Below the pieces are notes generated by a model that made no database searches, was not told the DNA's origin, and saw only the letters and a list, made by a program, of their open reading frames with translations. This document shows positions 47,418-56,908 of a stretch of DNA of 64,000 bases, piece after piece. The stretch comes from Echinometra lucunter. Its lineage: Eukaryota > Echinodermata > Echinoidea > Camarodonta > Echinometridae. The DNA is taken from contig CM057154.1 in the NCBI GenBank assembly GCA_029962745.1, positions 14,131,763 to 14,195,762 on the forward strand. Direction: 5' to 3'. How positions within the stretch are numbered: position 1 is the stretch's first letter; the number at the start of each line of letters is the position of its first letter. Made by a program: the position numbers and the translations under genes.

Positions 47418-47495
47418 TATTGTACAGAGCCCCACCCCGCTCTGCACTGTGATGGACTACCTTCGGTTTAAGACCGATTACTCCATCTCCGTATA
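47418..47495. repeat. 78-bp direct repeat, copy 2
   Basis: Nearly identical to 46438-46512 and in the same orientation, 980 bp away. The hairpin is TCGGTTTAAGACCGA. Together the two look like terminal direct repeats of a small element or a local duplication. Confidence 0.85.
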
Positions 47496-48650
47496 GAAAA
47501 CTTCACCAGTGTCCTAATTTTGTTGGGAAAGTTTGTAGCAAAATAAGCACGTAGTTTTGTTAACAACGTTTCTTTTAATTAGGTTCAACAATTTTGAATT
47601 CTTTGCACTTACTATTTAGCAGGGGCGTAGATAGTGAGGGTGGGGGTGGGGGTGGGGGATCCACTTTTTGAAGTGGATGTATATAAATGCTGATGTATAT
47701 TCATTGTTGATATACAAATATTCAAAAGCCAAATATTTGAAGTAGACGTGAAAATATATTTTTGTTTGTTCTATTGATTTCATTTGTTATTCTCGCATAC
47801 ATGATTATACACAAGTTGTTGTCATCCAGGAGACAGCTATTATCACTGAATTTGAAATACTTTCAGAAGTGATTCAGACATAGGAATAACGTGCTAGTTA
47901 TTTCTTTGCTTTATCTCATATTTTACCATCTAACATTGCTCCATTTTGTTATTATCTTGTTGTTTCGTATTTAATCTATAGAAATATTTGCAAGTTATTC
48001 TTCTATACACTGGTATTCTTCGACCTGTCAGTGTAATGTTATACGCCCTTTTCATCTATATACAATTATCATGAGAAAATGCAGTTGAAATCGATAGAAA
48101 TATTTACAATACTTACCCTGACACTGTATTTCGAAAATATATCAAATCATTTTGTATCCACCGAATGAAATGCAGCAAAGTCCAAATACGCCTTTTCATT
48201 CTAAAGACCCATAATTTCATGACTTATTTGATCTTTTTACGAACAGATCGAATAATTGTGTTGTGTAATCACAATTTTTGTTTCAGTTATTGTCTTTTGG
48301 TTGTACCAAACATCAATCTTATAAACAAAAATTTTTTGCGTATCCCGATCAGTTTTTGTGTTATCATTGCAAATGATCTGAAATGATCTACGAGTAAAAT
48401 TCGGCCCAACTTTTACAAAATCGCATAAAACTTACTATTTTTGCTATGATTTGTTTTCACTGCAAATCATTTGAAATGCGTTCAGTTAACCTTCAGTCTA
48501 TGAAAATGACAAAATATTAGGCAAACATAATTATTTTAAATGAGTATCATAAACTTTCATGTTGGCTAATTTTCTGAAATGTTTTCTTAAGAAAATATTC
48601 AAACTTTTTTCAAAGTGTTTACAAAAGTAGGTTTGATATCTTTTCGAATA
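47496..48650. other. Intergenic DNA downstream of the kinase gene
   Basis: AT-rich, with a GTGGGGGTGGGGG tract at 47640. It probably includes the kinase 3' UTR at its right edge. No exon seen. Confidence 0.4.
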
Positions 48651-48656
48651 CAGTGT

Positions 48657-48872
48657 CTACATCACCCTCTCCAGCTCGTCTACGACTTCGTTGATGCTAG
48701 GTCGACAAAGATGGGAGTTCTGTCGACAGACGTTGCCGATGGCGGTAAGATCGGCGTTGGTTGTAGCATCTCCCATCAAGGTGAGAAGTCGTCCGAGCTG
48801 GAACACGTCGCTCGAGACTGAAGTGACCAGGCCATCGAGGGCGCATTCAGGGGCGATGTGGACATACACCTC
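48657..48872 (-). CDS. Kinase exon 10: APE, C-lobe and stop
   Basis: EVYVHIAPECALDG, SSDVFQLGRLL and HLCRPSINEVVDELERVM-stop. The CRPS arginine near the end is the conserved alpha-I residue of kinases. Confidence 0.95.
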   Translation of the reverse strand, partial: EVYVHIAPECALDGLVTSVSSDVFQLGRLLTLMGDATTNADLTAIGNVCRQNSHLCRPSINEVVDELERVM

Positions 48873-51800
48873 CTGTAGAAAACGAGAAAGAATAGAATGT
48901 CAGTTATAGATTAGAACAATTTACCAATGGCTTTGAGAATAATACCATCTTTAGAAACCTATAAAACCAAGTTGAAAACATATCTATTTTAACAATACCA
49001 GTTCTAGACACTTTGACACGCATCCAAACCCTCTCATCTTATGTTTTCTTTTCTTTTCTTTTCTTGTGCGCCTCGGAACAGAATTTTTCTAGATAATATA
49101 TGGCGCCTTACAAATGCCTATTATTATTATTGTTATTATTATTATTATTATTAATGGTATAAACTAATTTTTATTTGACATATGGGACTGCTCAAAAAGG
49201 CAATTAACCGACAGCACTGTATTCCTTTGAGAAAATCTGAACCCCCCAAAAAAGCCACATTAAAACAAATGGCGTTTTGAGAAGCTCCTGAATACCATGT
49301 GTAATTGGATAGCAGAAAGACCAAACGAATTACCAAAAGGTCTACCAAGAATTAACGTAAGTTAGAGAAGCGGAAGGAATGGGTGGGTGGGTGAGTGGAG
49401 GTTATGTTATATTAATTGCTTATGATTTTATTTGATATTTTTGGATGCCATCATTTCATTATCATTATTTATTGTTGTTAATTATTATTATCTTAACATT
49501 GAGTTGTATGACGTTATTAGTCCAGTTAAAATTGTTGGCCTATTCGAGGGGGGGGGGGGGGAAATGTTTTGCTAATGTCTGATCCAAATGATTGTGATTA
49601 TTCCTCATACCCTTCTCCTGTACTTCTCCTTATCCTCGCGGGAAAAACAGTAGGAGTAAGGTGAAGTCCTTGAACACGCGAGCCCAAAGTCCACGATAAC
49701 TGCTTGCCATCGACCAGATGAAGTTTTGCGGAGGAGGCAGTTATCCTCTTTGAGATCATTCATGAGAAATCCTTTCTCATGAATAAGACCAAGGGACTTG
49801 GCAATGTCGAGAGCCAGAGAATACCTGTTTGAGAGAAAGGACAGCTATTGATTAGAAATAGATATAAAACACCAAAATAAAGAATTCAAAAGTATTTAGA
49901 AGTAAATTTCCATTTGTTTATTTATAACTGGACAGTAAATGCATCTGAATCTGAATCTGAATCTGAATCTGAATCTGAATCGCTTTTAACTCACCAGTCA
50001 TGCTGACTCAGGGCTAGCTCTTGCATGCCACGGCTTAGTGTCCAAGTCTCTCCATTACTCGCATCCCCGATGAACTCCATGGCCATACCTATCTTACCTG
50101 GGCTAATCTCCAAACACCCAAGGAAAGTAGGGAAGCATTCCTCTCTGCCAAGGACATCAAGGATGAATGCCTCCACTTCAATGGCCTCAACCTGTAACGT
50201 TAAACAAGAAAGATTTCACGAAATCTGAAAGCTCACAATAATTATTATGAATCTCTTTTTCCCATTCTGATACTAATTTGAAAAGTAATTTAGTTTGATA
50301 AAGCTCAATTTTCTCATCATCTATATAAAGAATAAACGCTATTTAAGAGAAGAAGAGGAAGAAAATAATTGATTCCTTCTTTCACGTATGTGTTCATTAT
50401 GTACACTCTGTCGGTAAACTAACCTTCCTGGTCATCTTCTGGATGTCGTTCGGAAGAATGAAGGATTTCAGGGCAATGGGGAGGTTGGTGACGCGATGAC
50501 GATGAAGAGACACAGTTCCATGGACCCCGCTGCCCAAAACGATGTCGCCACCGCCTTGGTGAAACGACGTCAGATCAGCCATACCCCATACGAAGGAGGA
50601 GGCGGATGGGGTCTGGGTTGGGGCAGCTGCTCCGATCGAAGGCGAGGTGGTTCCACCAATAGCAGCACCCACTGATGGAGATCTAGAAAGAAAAAAGCGA
50701 GAGATAGGGGGGAAAAAAGAAAGAAAGAAAGAAGTGTATGTGTGTGTGAGAGAGAGAGAGAGAAAAAGAGGGAGAGAGAGAGAGAGAGAGAAAGGGAGGA
50801 CTTTCAGAATTGGTACAGAAACTAAAAAGCTTAATTGATTCTTAAAGTTGACTATATCATGCAGGGGCAGATTAATTTCACAAAGTTGTTGTGAGAAAGT
50901 GGAAGATGATGCCCGACCAAACAAAGATATAGAATGCTCTTTCAGTTTTCGTATTTAGGATTCTTCAATTACTATCATTTTTTTTTCATTGCTAAATAGG
51001 GTAAAAGAAAGTCTTTCCATATATATTGATTCGCTCACAGAAAGGTTTAGAAAATTATTCAACCATCCAAAATTGGAGAAGAAGAAAAAATATATAAAGA
51101 AAGAAATTTTCTACTACCGTGAAGTGCTAGGTGAATGATGTACCACATGGGCCTGAGCAGAGAGAGGAACTGTTGGAGGCATGCCAACTACCGCTCCAGA
51201 ACCACTAGCTGGTGGACTATGGTCCGATGGTCTATTAGTGACAGAGAGGGCGAGAACAAGAAGAAGTTATGACTCACATTCCTCACTCTATATATTCTTT
51301 CAAAATATATTTTTATTTTAAAAGATATGTTCCAAGAAAGCAGAATATGTAAAATTACAGAATTGACAAAAGGGCCTAATCTTTTTCTCTCCTTGTTCAG
51401 TTGTTTGTAATTATCTCAACCAGGATTATTAGGGGCTTTATGTGAATGAAATATATATTTAATTCTAAAGTGATCATTTTCATGATTGTAGTGGGGGTTT
51501 TTTTCTTCAAAGTTTTTAATTCTTACATGAGGGGTAATTGGATAGTGTCGATGGGGACTGTGTTTGGTGTAGATGGGTTGTATGGAGCTGTTCCTGGTGT
51601 AGATGGGTTGTATGGTACTGTGTCTGGTGTAGATGGGTTGTATGGTGCTGTGTCTGGTGTAGATGGGTTGTATGGTGCTGTGTCTGGTGTAGATGGGTTG
51701 TATGGTGCTGTGGCTGGTGTAGATGGGTTGTATGGCGCTGTGTCTGGTTTAGATTGGTTGCCCGTTGGTGCTGTAGAGGGTGTTTGAGGGTTACCTTCAG

Positions 51801-53495
51801 AACACCTGAGGGACAAAACAAACAACCACACAGAATTTTTGAGTTATTTCGCATTCGAGAATATCTGTGTGTCGACATATTTTTACACATTTGGGAATGG
51901 GTGTTGATTTAAATCTATTTTCAGAACAGTGTTTGCAGTAACCATTATTTTGTTTCCAATGTGGTATATCTCTAAATATTTACCAAGAGACAGAAGGGTT
52001 CGGACTAGCGGCAGGAGGGGAGACAACGCCTGGTTGCCAAGTCAGATCCTGAAAAGACAAAGTAGACAATTAACAAGAACCCCTAGAAAGAATTATAGCA
52101 ATCAAACAGTAAAAATAAAAAATAAATGAAACACGGAAATATATAACTAATATATCATTCTTATGTCTGGTTTGTATATATCTGAAGATGGTCCTAATAC
52201 CATACATCCATTCTGTTTAAGATTATTATAATTAACAAAGTGGACAAAACAGAAAAATCACAGACGCACTATCATGATATCTTACAATATTATAGATAAA
52301 ACAATTCAAAATATTTTTTTTCAATTACTTGGAGTTCCTTCAGAGCGATGTCCCTCTGTTGTCTGGCCTGAGCCAGCTCCATCTCCAAGACCTGGATCTT
52401 CATGGCCTGATCCAGGTACTTGCCTTCGATGTTCTTCATCCTCCTCTCTGATTCTGCAACCGGAGAGCCGATGTTGGTAAGGAGGTCTTCAACGTCCCCA
52501 TCAGCTCTAACGCCGTGCTCGGATGCCAGGCGCTGTTATGAGAACAAAACAATGAAACATGTTGGTTGTATCATCTTTATCTCTGCTACTTTTTCTTTTT
52601 ACATTGTTATCAATCAACAGGACAATTTTCTTTTGAAAAGTAATTGCAGTATTTGTGATTTTTATGCAATATTTTTTTTAAAGAATGGATATATAGGTAG
52701 TCCTAGAAATAAGATTATAATGAAATATTTTACTTAAAAATCAAGAAAATAAGACATAATCTTAAAAACACATTAAGCCTACAATTAAATTATTATATAT
52801 CTGTTTTTTTTTTAAATATTTTCTTCGTTATTAACAATCACATTTATTTGTGACTGATCTGGGGCCCGTTGAAAAAATATGAAGTCTTACAGAAAGTTGT
52901 TCCCGGAGTCGTTTTTTCTCCAGAGAATCTTGCAGGCATTTCAGCAGCAGCTTGCCAGATAGCTGGCCAGCTGATGGGGGCGAGATGATCGATGGGGAGA
53001 ATGTTGGATCTTGGTAAGACCAACACAGCTCCTGTGTTTTAATATAGATGAAGTAAAATAAAACAATCTTTCACTCTTTTTTTTTCTTTCTATTGTTTTG
53101 TAGACGCTGGAGGAAGAGTAAGGTAAATTCAATAAAAGCAAAAATACTTTTGTACTTTGTATGGCTATTGAAATTTCGAAAATAATCAAAATTTGAATAA
53201 TAATGTGCCTTTGACTAAGTTATATCAATACTTTCTTTCAAACAAAATGATAATCCTGATGATACAAATACAACCATTTTGGAATTATTTCATAATACTT
53301 GAACGTGTCTATTTATCAGTTAGTCTTTTATTCCCCCCCCCCCTTTTTTTTTTTTTTTTTTTTTGGCTTGCTTACATCCAAGGGATTGGCCATCGGTGGT
53401 TTGATGGCTACAGGAGAAGCTGATGACCCGATACAGGGTATAGGTCTTCCCAGGACCCAGGGATGTGGGGAACGAATTCGTCCAACACAATACAT
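48657..53495 (-). CDS. TKL-like protein kinase with coiled coil and PYNPST repeats; 10-exon gene
   Basis: Exons (5' to 3'): 53495-53376, 53031-52891, 52532-52329, 52048-51984, 51805-51527, 51231-51118, 50682-50424, 50191-49995, 49824-49611, 48872-48657. All are GT-AG and in phase, giving 602 codons plus stop. N-terminal half: a proline-rich part, a coiled coil (about 68-155), then PYNPST decapeptide repeats (178-269) and a Ser/Pro/Ala linker. The kinase domain (about 350-602) has a Gly loop LGSGVHG (Gly358/360/363), Lys380, an alpha-C Glu (399 or 401), the catalytic loop MNDLKEDN (Asp483, Lys485, Asn488), DFG 505-507, APE 538-540 and Asp553 in SDVFQLG. The His-Arg of HRD is replaced by Met-Asn, as in related invertebrate kinases with an HNDLK-type loop; the catalytic Asp is kept, so it is probably active. 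It appears cytosolic, with no signal or membrane segment. Substrate unknown. The start is the least certain part. Confidence 0.92.
48915..49155 (+). mobile_element. LINE 3' end (CR1/L2-like), truncated
   Basis: Encodes NNLPMALRIIPSLETYKTKL to KTYLF-stop, the usual C-terminus of CR1/L2-type reverse transcriptases. It is followed by TATGGCGCCTTACAAATG and an (ATT)n tail, a common LINE 3' end. Only the last ~240 bp remain, antisense in the last kinase intron. Confidence 0.75.
49611..49824 (-). CDS. Kinase exon 9: catalytic loop and DFG
   Basis: YSLALDIAKSLGLIHEKG, FLMNDLKEDNCLL and AVIVDFGLACS, then the activation segment to KYRRR. Phase 2 to phase 0 at GTATGA. Confidence 0.95.
49944..49980. 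repeat. (GAATCT)n microsatellite
   Basis: Six hexamer units in a kinase intron, directly beside the donor of exon 8. Confidence 0.9.
49995..50191 (-). CDS. Kinase exon 8: alpha-C to beta-5
   Basis: VEAIEVEAFILDVLG, CFPTFLGCLE and GMAMEFIGD (hinge strand), then LALSQHDW. Ends in phase 2 at GTGAGT. Confidence 0.93.
50424..50682 (-). CDS. Kinase exon 7: Gly loop and VAIK lysine
   Basis: A Ser/Thr/Ala-rich linker, then DIVLGSGVHGTVSLH and NLPIALKSFILP. Ends in phase 0 at GTTAGT. Confidence 0.93.
50700..50800. repeat. GAAA/GA-rich simple repeat
   Basis: Purine-rich tract upstream of kinase exon 7; on the coding strand it supplies the polypyrimidine tract. Confidence 0.85.
51118..51231 (-). CDS. 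Kinase exon 6
   Basis: PSDHSPPASGSGAVVG and a His/Ser/Pro-rich tail. Phase 2 at both ends; the donor is GTAGTA. Confidence 0.82.
51527..51805 (-). CDS. Kinase exon 5: PYNPST repeats
   Basis: Six tandem decapeptides of the type TAPYNPSTPD, plus a diverged copy, encoded by a 30-bp DNA repeat (about 51565-51750). The exon starts and ends in phase 2, matching its neighbours, which supports this strand and frame over the other open frames of the repeat. Confidence 0.85.
51565..51750. repeat. 30-bp coding minisatellite
   Basis: About six tandem units of GGTGTAGATGGGTTGTATGG plus TGCTGTGTCT on the plus strand. In the kinase frame each unit encodes one PYNPST decapeptide. Confidence 0.95.
51984..52048 (-). 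CDS. Kinase exon 4
   Basis: DLTWQPGVVSPPAAS and NPSVS, a proline/serine linker of 65 nt. Phase 0 to phase 2. Confidence 0.8.
52329..52532 (-). CDS. Kinase exon 3: coiled coil
   Basis: 68 codons, RLASEHGVRADGD to MELAQARQQRDIALKELQ, rich in Leu, Glu, Lys, Arg and Gln with heptad spacing. Phase 0 at both ends. Confidence 0.88.
52891..53031 (-). CDS. Kinase exon 2
   Basis: ELCWSYQDPTFSPSIISPP, then KLLLKCLQDSLEKKRLREQ, the start of the coiled coil. Phase 0 at both ends. Confidence 0.85.
53376..53495 (-). CDS. Kinase exon 1 (start uncertain)
   Basis: Frame MYCVGRIRSPHP to PMANPLD, ending in phase 0 at GAT|GTAAGC. The frame stays open upstream to 53537, where a strong polypyrimidine tract and ATTAG form a possible acceptor. 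This may therefore be an internal exon with the true start further upstream. Confidence 0.6.
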
Positions 53496-53539
53496 CGCCA
53501 AACTTTCTTCCCAAAGATAGAATAAAGGAACTATGATCT

Positions 53540-55505
53540 AATGAAAGTGAGAGAAGAGGAGGGGGAAAAGAGACAAAATTGAATGAAAAAGAAATTCTTA
53601 GAAGCAGGAGAAAAAAAAGAAAAGAATTATCTAGCATTCAAGTTAATTTATCATGGGGCTTTATAGGGTGTGTCAGTGAATGACTTTCGGAGAGAGAGCA
53701 TGCACGCCTAAAATATGATGAATTTTTACAGTAGACCATCTCGCTTCTCCAATTTGAGATTGCGACTGCTCGAACACTGACAAATATTAAAATTCAAGCA
53801 ACCCCTCATCTTTATTTATGTTAATCAAGACGCACCGCCCTACTTCAGTGTTTAATCAGACAGACAGGGTATTTCCAATAGGGGTCAGCGGAATGGTTAC
53901 CGTTGGAAAATGATCAACATAATTTCCCTTTTCGCGTCAAGAATATTCTTCCATTTTACTTTAAACTTGCTTAAGTTATTCATTTATGTACTAGGATAAG
54001 ATACTGACCTGGCGATTGGATATGAAAGCTTTTGAAAGCACACAAAATAGTGAAAACTGTCAAAAACTTGGCAGTAAGTTCTCTAATTCACAAAGGTGCA
54101 AAGAGAATGGGGTTTGTTTACGGTGGTTGTTACCAGGGCTAGGGCGCGGTTACTAAGAAGGATGCGTGCTGCGTAAATACATTCAAAACGCAGCGCTTTC
54201 ATGAAGCACTTTACTGTTCTTTGAGTTTATTGGTCCCAGTCTTCGTTTTAAATATATGTGTTTAACACTTCAACTACGCCCCTGCCACGCCTAGTGGTAA
54301 GCGCAATACGCATACCCAACCAACTTTATTACGTCATTGCGATACAGCTTAACAGACCAATAGTGGGGCTTGTACTGTGTCAATTCGGATGATGTTGCTG
54401 ACCCAAACATCAATGTAACCAACAATGAAGACCTTTGTTGCGTCACTCATGTACCACTTGCCTGTCACTATAGTACACAAAAATCAGTTGCCTTTTTTTT
54501 TTCGATTCACTGCTGCATGTATGAATGAGCCATAATCCAAGATGTTTTAAAAAGAAAGGGAAAAGGAAAGAAAATAAAGATGCCCACACCAGACATGTTT
54601 TTCCTTGTTTAACGTCAGCTTTATAAATGGTATATGGTTACCATGCTGTTGGTTTGATCTGGGCACAGTTTCATGAAAGTTGTCAGCACTGACAAATTGT
54701 CATTTTCTGACAATTACCATAGTAACTGTCAGTGACCAGTGCTTCTCAGCCAATCAAAACCAAGGATTTTACTGAAATTGTCAGAGAGTCGGACAACTTG
54801 TCAGTGCTGATCCGTTTTGATCTTGGACCATCATTCTCTGCAGCCGAAAACAATCCGAATGGACACTTTCTTCTGCCTTCCTTGCAAAATGGTGTGGAGC
54901 TATTCTTCATCGAGTTCATGTCAAAAACACTGAACCTCTTGAGGGGGTGAAAAGGGGGGGGGGGGGGGATGGGTGGGATATCATATCATATTATATTATA
55001 TTTTATAAACAAGACTGAACATGTCTGAAACTTTATCATAAGAAAGCTATAAAAATGTTAACTGCATTTTCAGGTGATATTTTGTGTCAAAAAATTGCTG
55101 CCGTCACGGTCACAATCTTTTTGTATTCCATGTAGGCCTATACCTAGGTGGGTCAGATTTGGTACTGCCGCGGGTGGGAGTGTCCCTTGCGCCTCCAACC
55201 TGGCATCATCCCAACATTCATCAAAACCCTCAAGGCTATTTACTGATAATGTAATTATGATTTGTCATATCTTTCGTTCAAACTATTTAAAATATCCACG
55301 CACATTACATCATTATATGAATTGACTATGACATTGTCCCAGATAATGTCATCGGAATCATAATTTTGTTGCCACGGGCAATAAGCCCATCGCACACTAT
55401 ACGATTATTTCATATTTATGAAATTTAAGAAAAGAATTAATGACAAATGTTTGGAGGTTTCTTGGACCTCAAAGAGCGTCCGCTGTGTTGAGCCGTTATC
55501 AGGTA
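53540..55505. other. Upstream flank of the kinase gene
   Basis: Probable promoter side of the kinase gene. It includes a TGTCAGTGCTGAC-type word-repeat block (54665-54815) and a poly(G) run (54954-54969). No other gene seen. Confidence 0.4.
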
Positions 55506-55509
55506 ACTT

Positions 55510-56108
55510 TTTTTAAACACACAAGCACACGTTGCTTACAATATGCCTATAGTACATTAATTTATTTGATGTATGATGGGGGGGGGGGGGGACCCTTGTC
55601 TGCGCACCTAATATTTCACTTAAAATTGACAAACTTTCCTTTTTGTATTCCTCAAAATGGCTGACCTCATTTTAATCCTCATATCCTAGGGAGTAACTGT
55701 GCCGAAAATCTCATCGAAATCTGAAGAACAATGAGATTTTTACAAGAAAAGGCGATGGTGTAAATTTGATCCTAAAAAGAGGAAGGTGCTCTTGTCTGCG
55801 CACTCATTTACTTTACACGCAGTTCGGGATTTTTTGCATGAAAGTGGCATTTTCAAGGCATGTGAGTAAAAATATACATAAAATAGACGCCTTTCGCCCG
55901 TTTTTCGTCATTTTTTCAGTGATACATATCGCTAAAATTGATTTAAAGATGATTGTGTTCGTTGCGTCTTTTGTGATGTTAGAATCGCGCATACGATAAA
56001 AGAGCAATGTAGATAAAATGCCTTGCTCAAGGGCACTGTGCCGGGGATCGAACCCCCGATTCTCGCGTCTCCAGTCAAGCGCCTTAAACTCCAGGGCCAC
56101 GGCACCTC
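55510..56108 (-). mobile_element. tRNA-derived SINE, family S1, copy 4, split by an insertion
   Basis: The SINE tail lies at 55510-55577 and the tRNA-like head plus body at 55992-56108. The two parts would join exactly in the sequence seen in the other copies. The 414-bp segment between them is a separate insertion. Confidence 0.85.
55578..55991. mobile_element. Poly(G)-headed insertion inside a SINE
   Basis: Begins with about 14 G and ACCCTTGTCTGCGCACC and ends at AATCGCGCA. Flanked by TATGAT (55572-55577) and TACGAT (55992-55997), a probable 6-bp target duplication with one change. CTTGTCTGCGCAC recurs once inside. No coding region recognised. Confidence 0.7.
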
Positions 56109-56156
56109 TGGAACGTAACGTATGGGTACAAGCGATTACATTTCCATTTTCGTAAC

Positions 56157-56908
56157 TTAAAGGGTCAATGCCATCCAAAAGCAAGTTTATTCCTGTTGGT
56201 GTGTAGTCCTGTATAAATTTCATATTTTGATATTTAAACTTCTGAATGTGTTTCATGGAGTTAGAAATATTGTTTGAAATATATCTTTTTTTTTCAAAGC
56301 TTCACCCTAAAAATCCTCTGGCAGATCTCATTACTCTTTTGACATCATCTGTCAATCATCACTGAGCTAACTTGAGAAAGTGGTATGTAACTTTGCCAAA
56401 AAAATGACCACCTCTACTATACAACAAACAACAGCAACATATAAGTTGCTATGTCAGACATGTCAGACTAAACAGTTGGCTAAACTAACAATAGACAGTG
56501 GTATGTAATTTCCCCCAGCTCAGCACACGCTCATAATAGAATTGCATGCATTCATATACATGTACAATACATTTCCATTGTCTTTGTCTTCCTGGTGATG
56601 CTACAGCATGTCTGACATAGCAGTTTTTTTTATGTTGCTCTTGATTGTTGTATTGTAACAGATGGTCAACTTGGCAAAGTTACATACCACTTTCTCAAAA
56701 TTAGCTCACTGATGATTGACAGATGATGTCCAAGGGGAATGACATCTGGAGGATTTTTAGGGTGGAGCTTAGCAAGTCTGATTTTTTTTTTTTAATGTTT
56801 GAAAATTTATGAAAAAATTTCAGAAGTTTAAACATCAAAATATGAGACGTATGCAGGAGTACACACCAACAGGAATAAACTTGTATTTGGATGGCAGGGG
56901 CCCTTTAA
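56157..56908. mobile_element. TTAA-flanked foldback element 2
   Basis: TTAAAGGGTCAATGCCATCC at the left and GGATGGCAGGGGCCCTTTAA at the right are inverted; the arms continue for about 250 bp each (AAAGTGGTATGTAACTTTGCC against its inverse). The edges are TTAA, as in the element at 775-1339. Confidence 0.8.

Noticed and set aside
51516..51912. Long open frames in other phases of the minisatellite (Trp/Cys-rich on plus, His-rich on minus)
   Set aside because: Only the PYNPST frame links in phase to the exons on both sides.
53320..53637. Alternative frame through kinase exon 1 containing GPGKTYTLY
   Set aside because: It resembles a P-loop only superficially, and joining it to the next exon makes a stop codon at the junction (T|GA).
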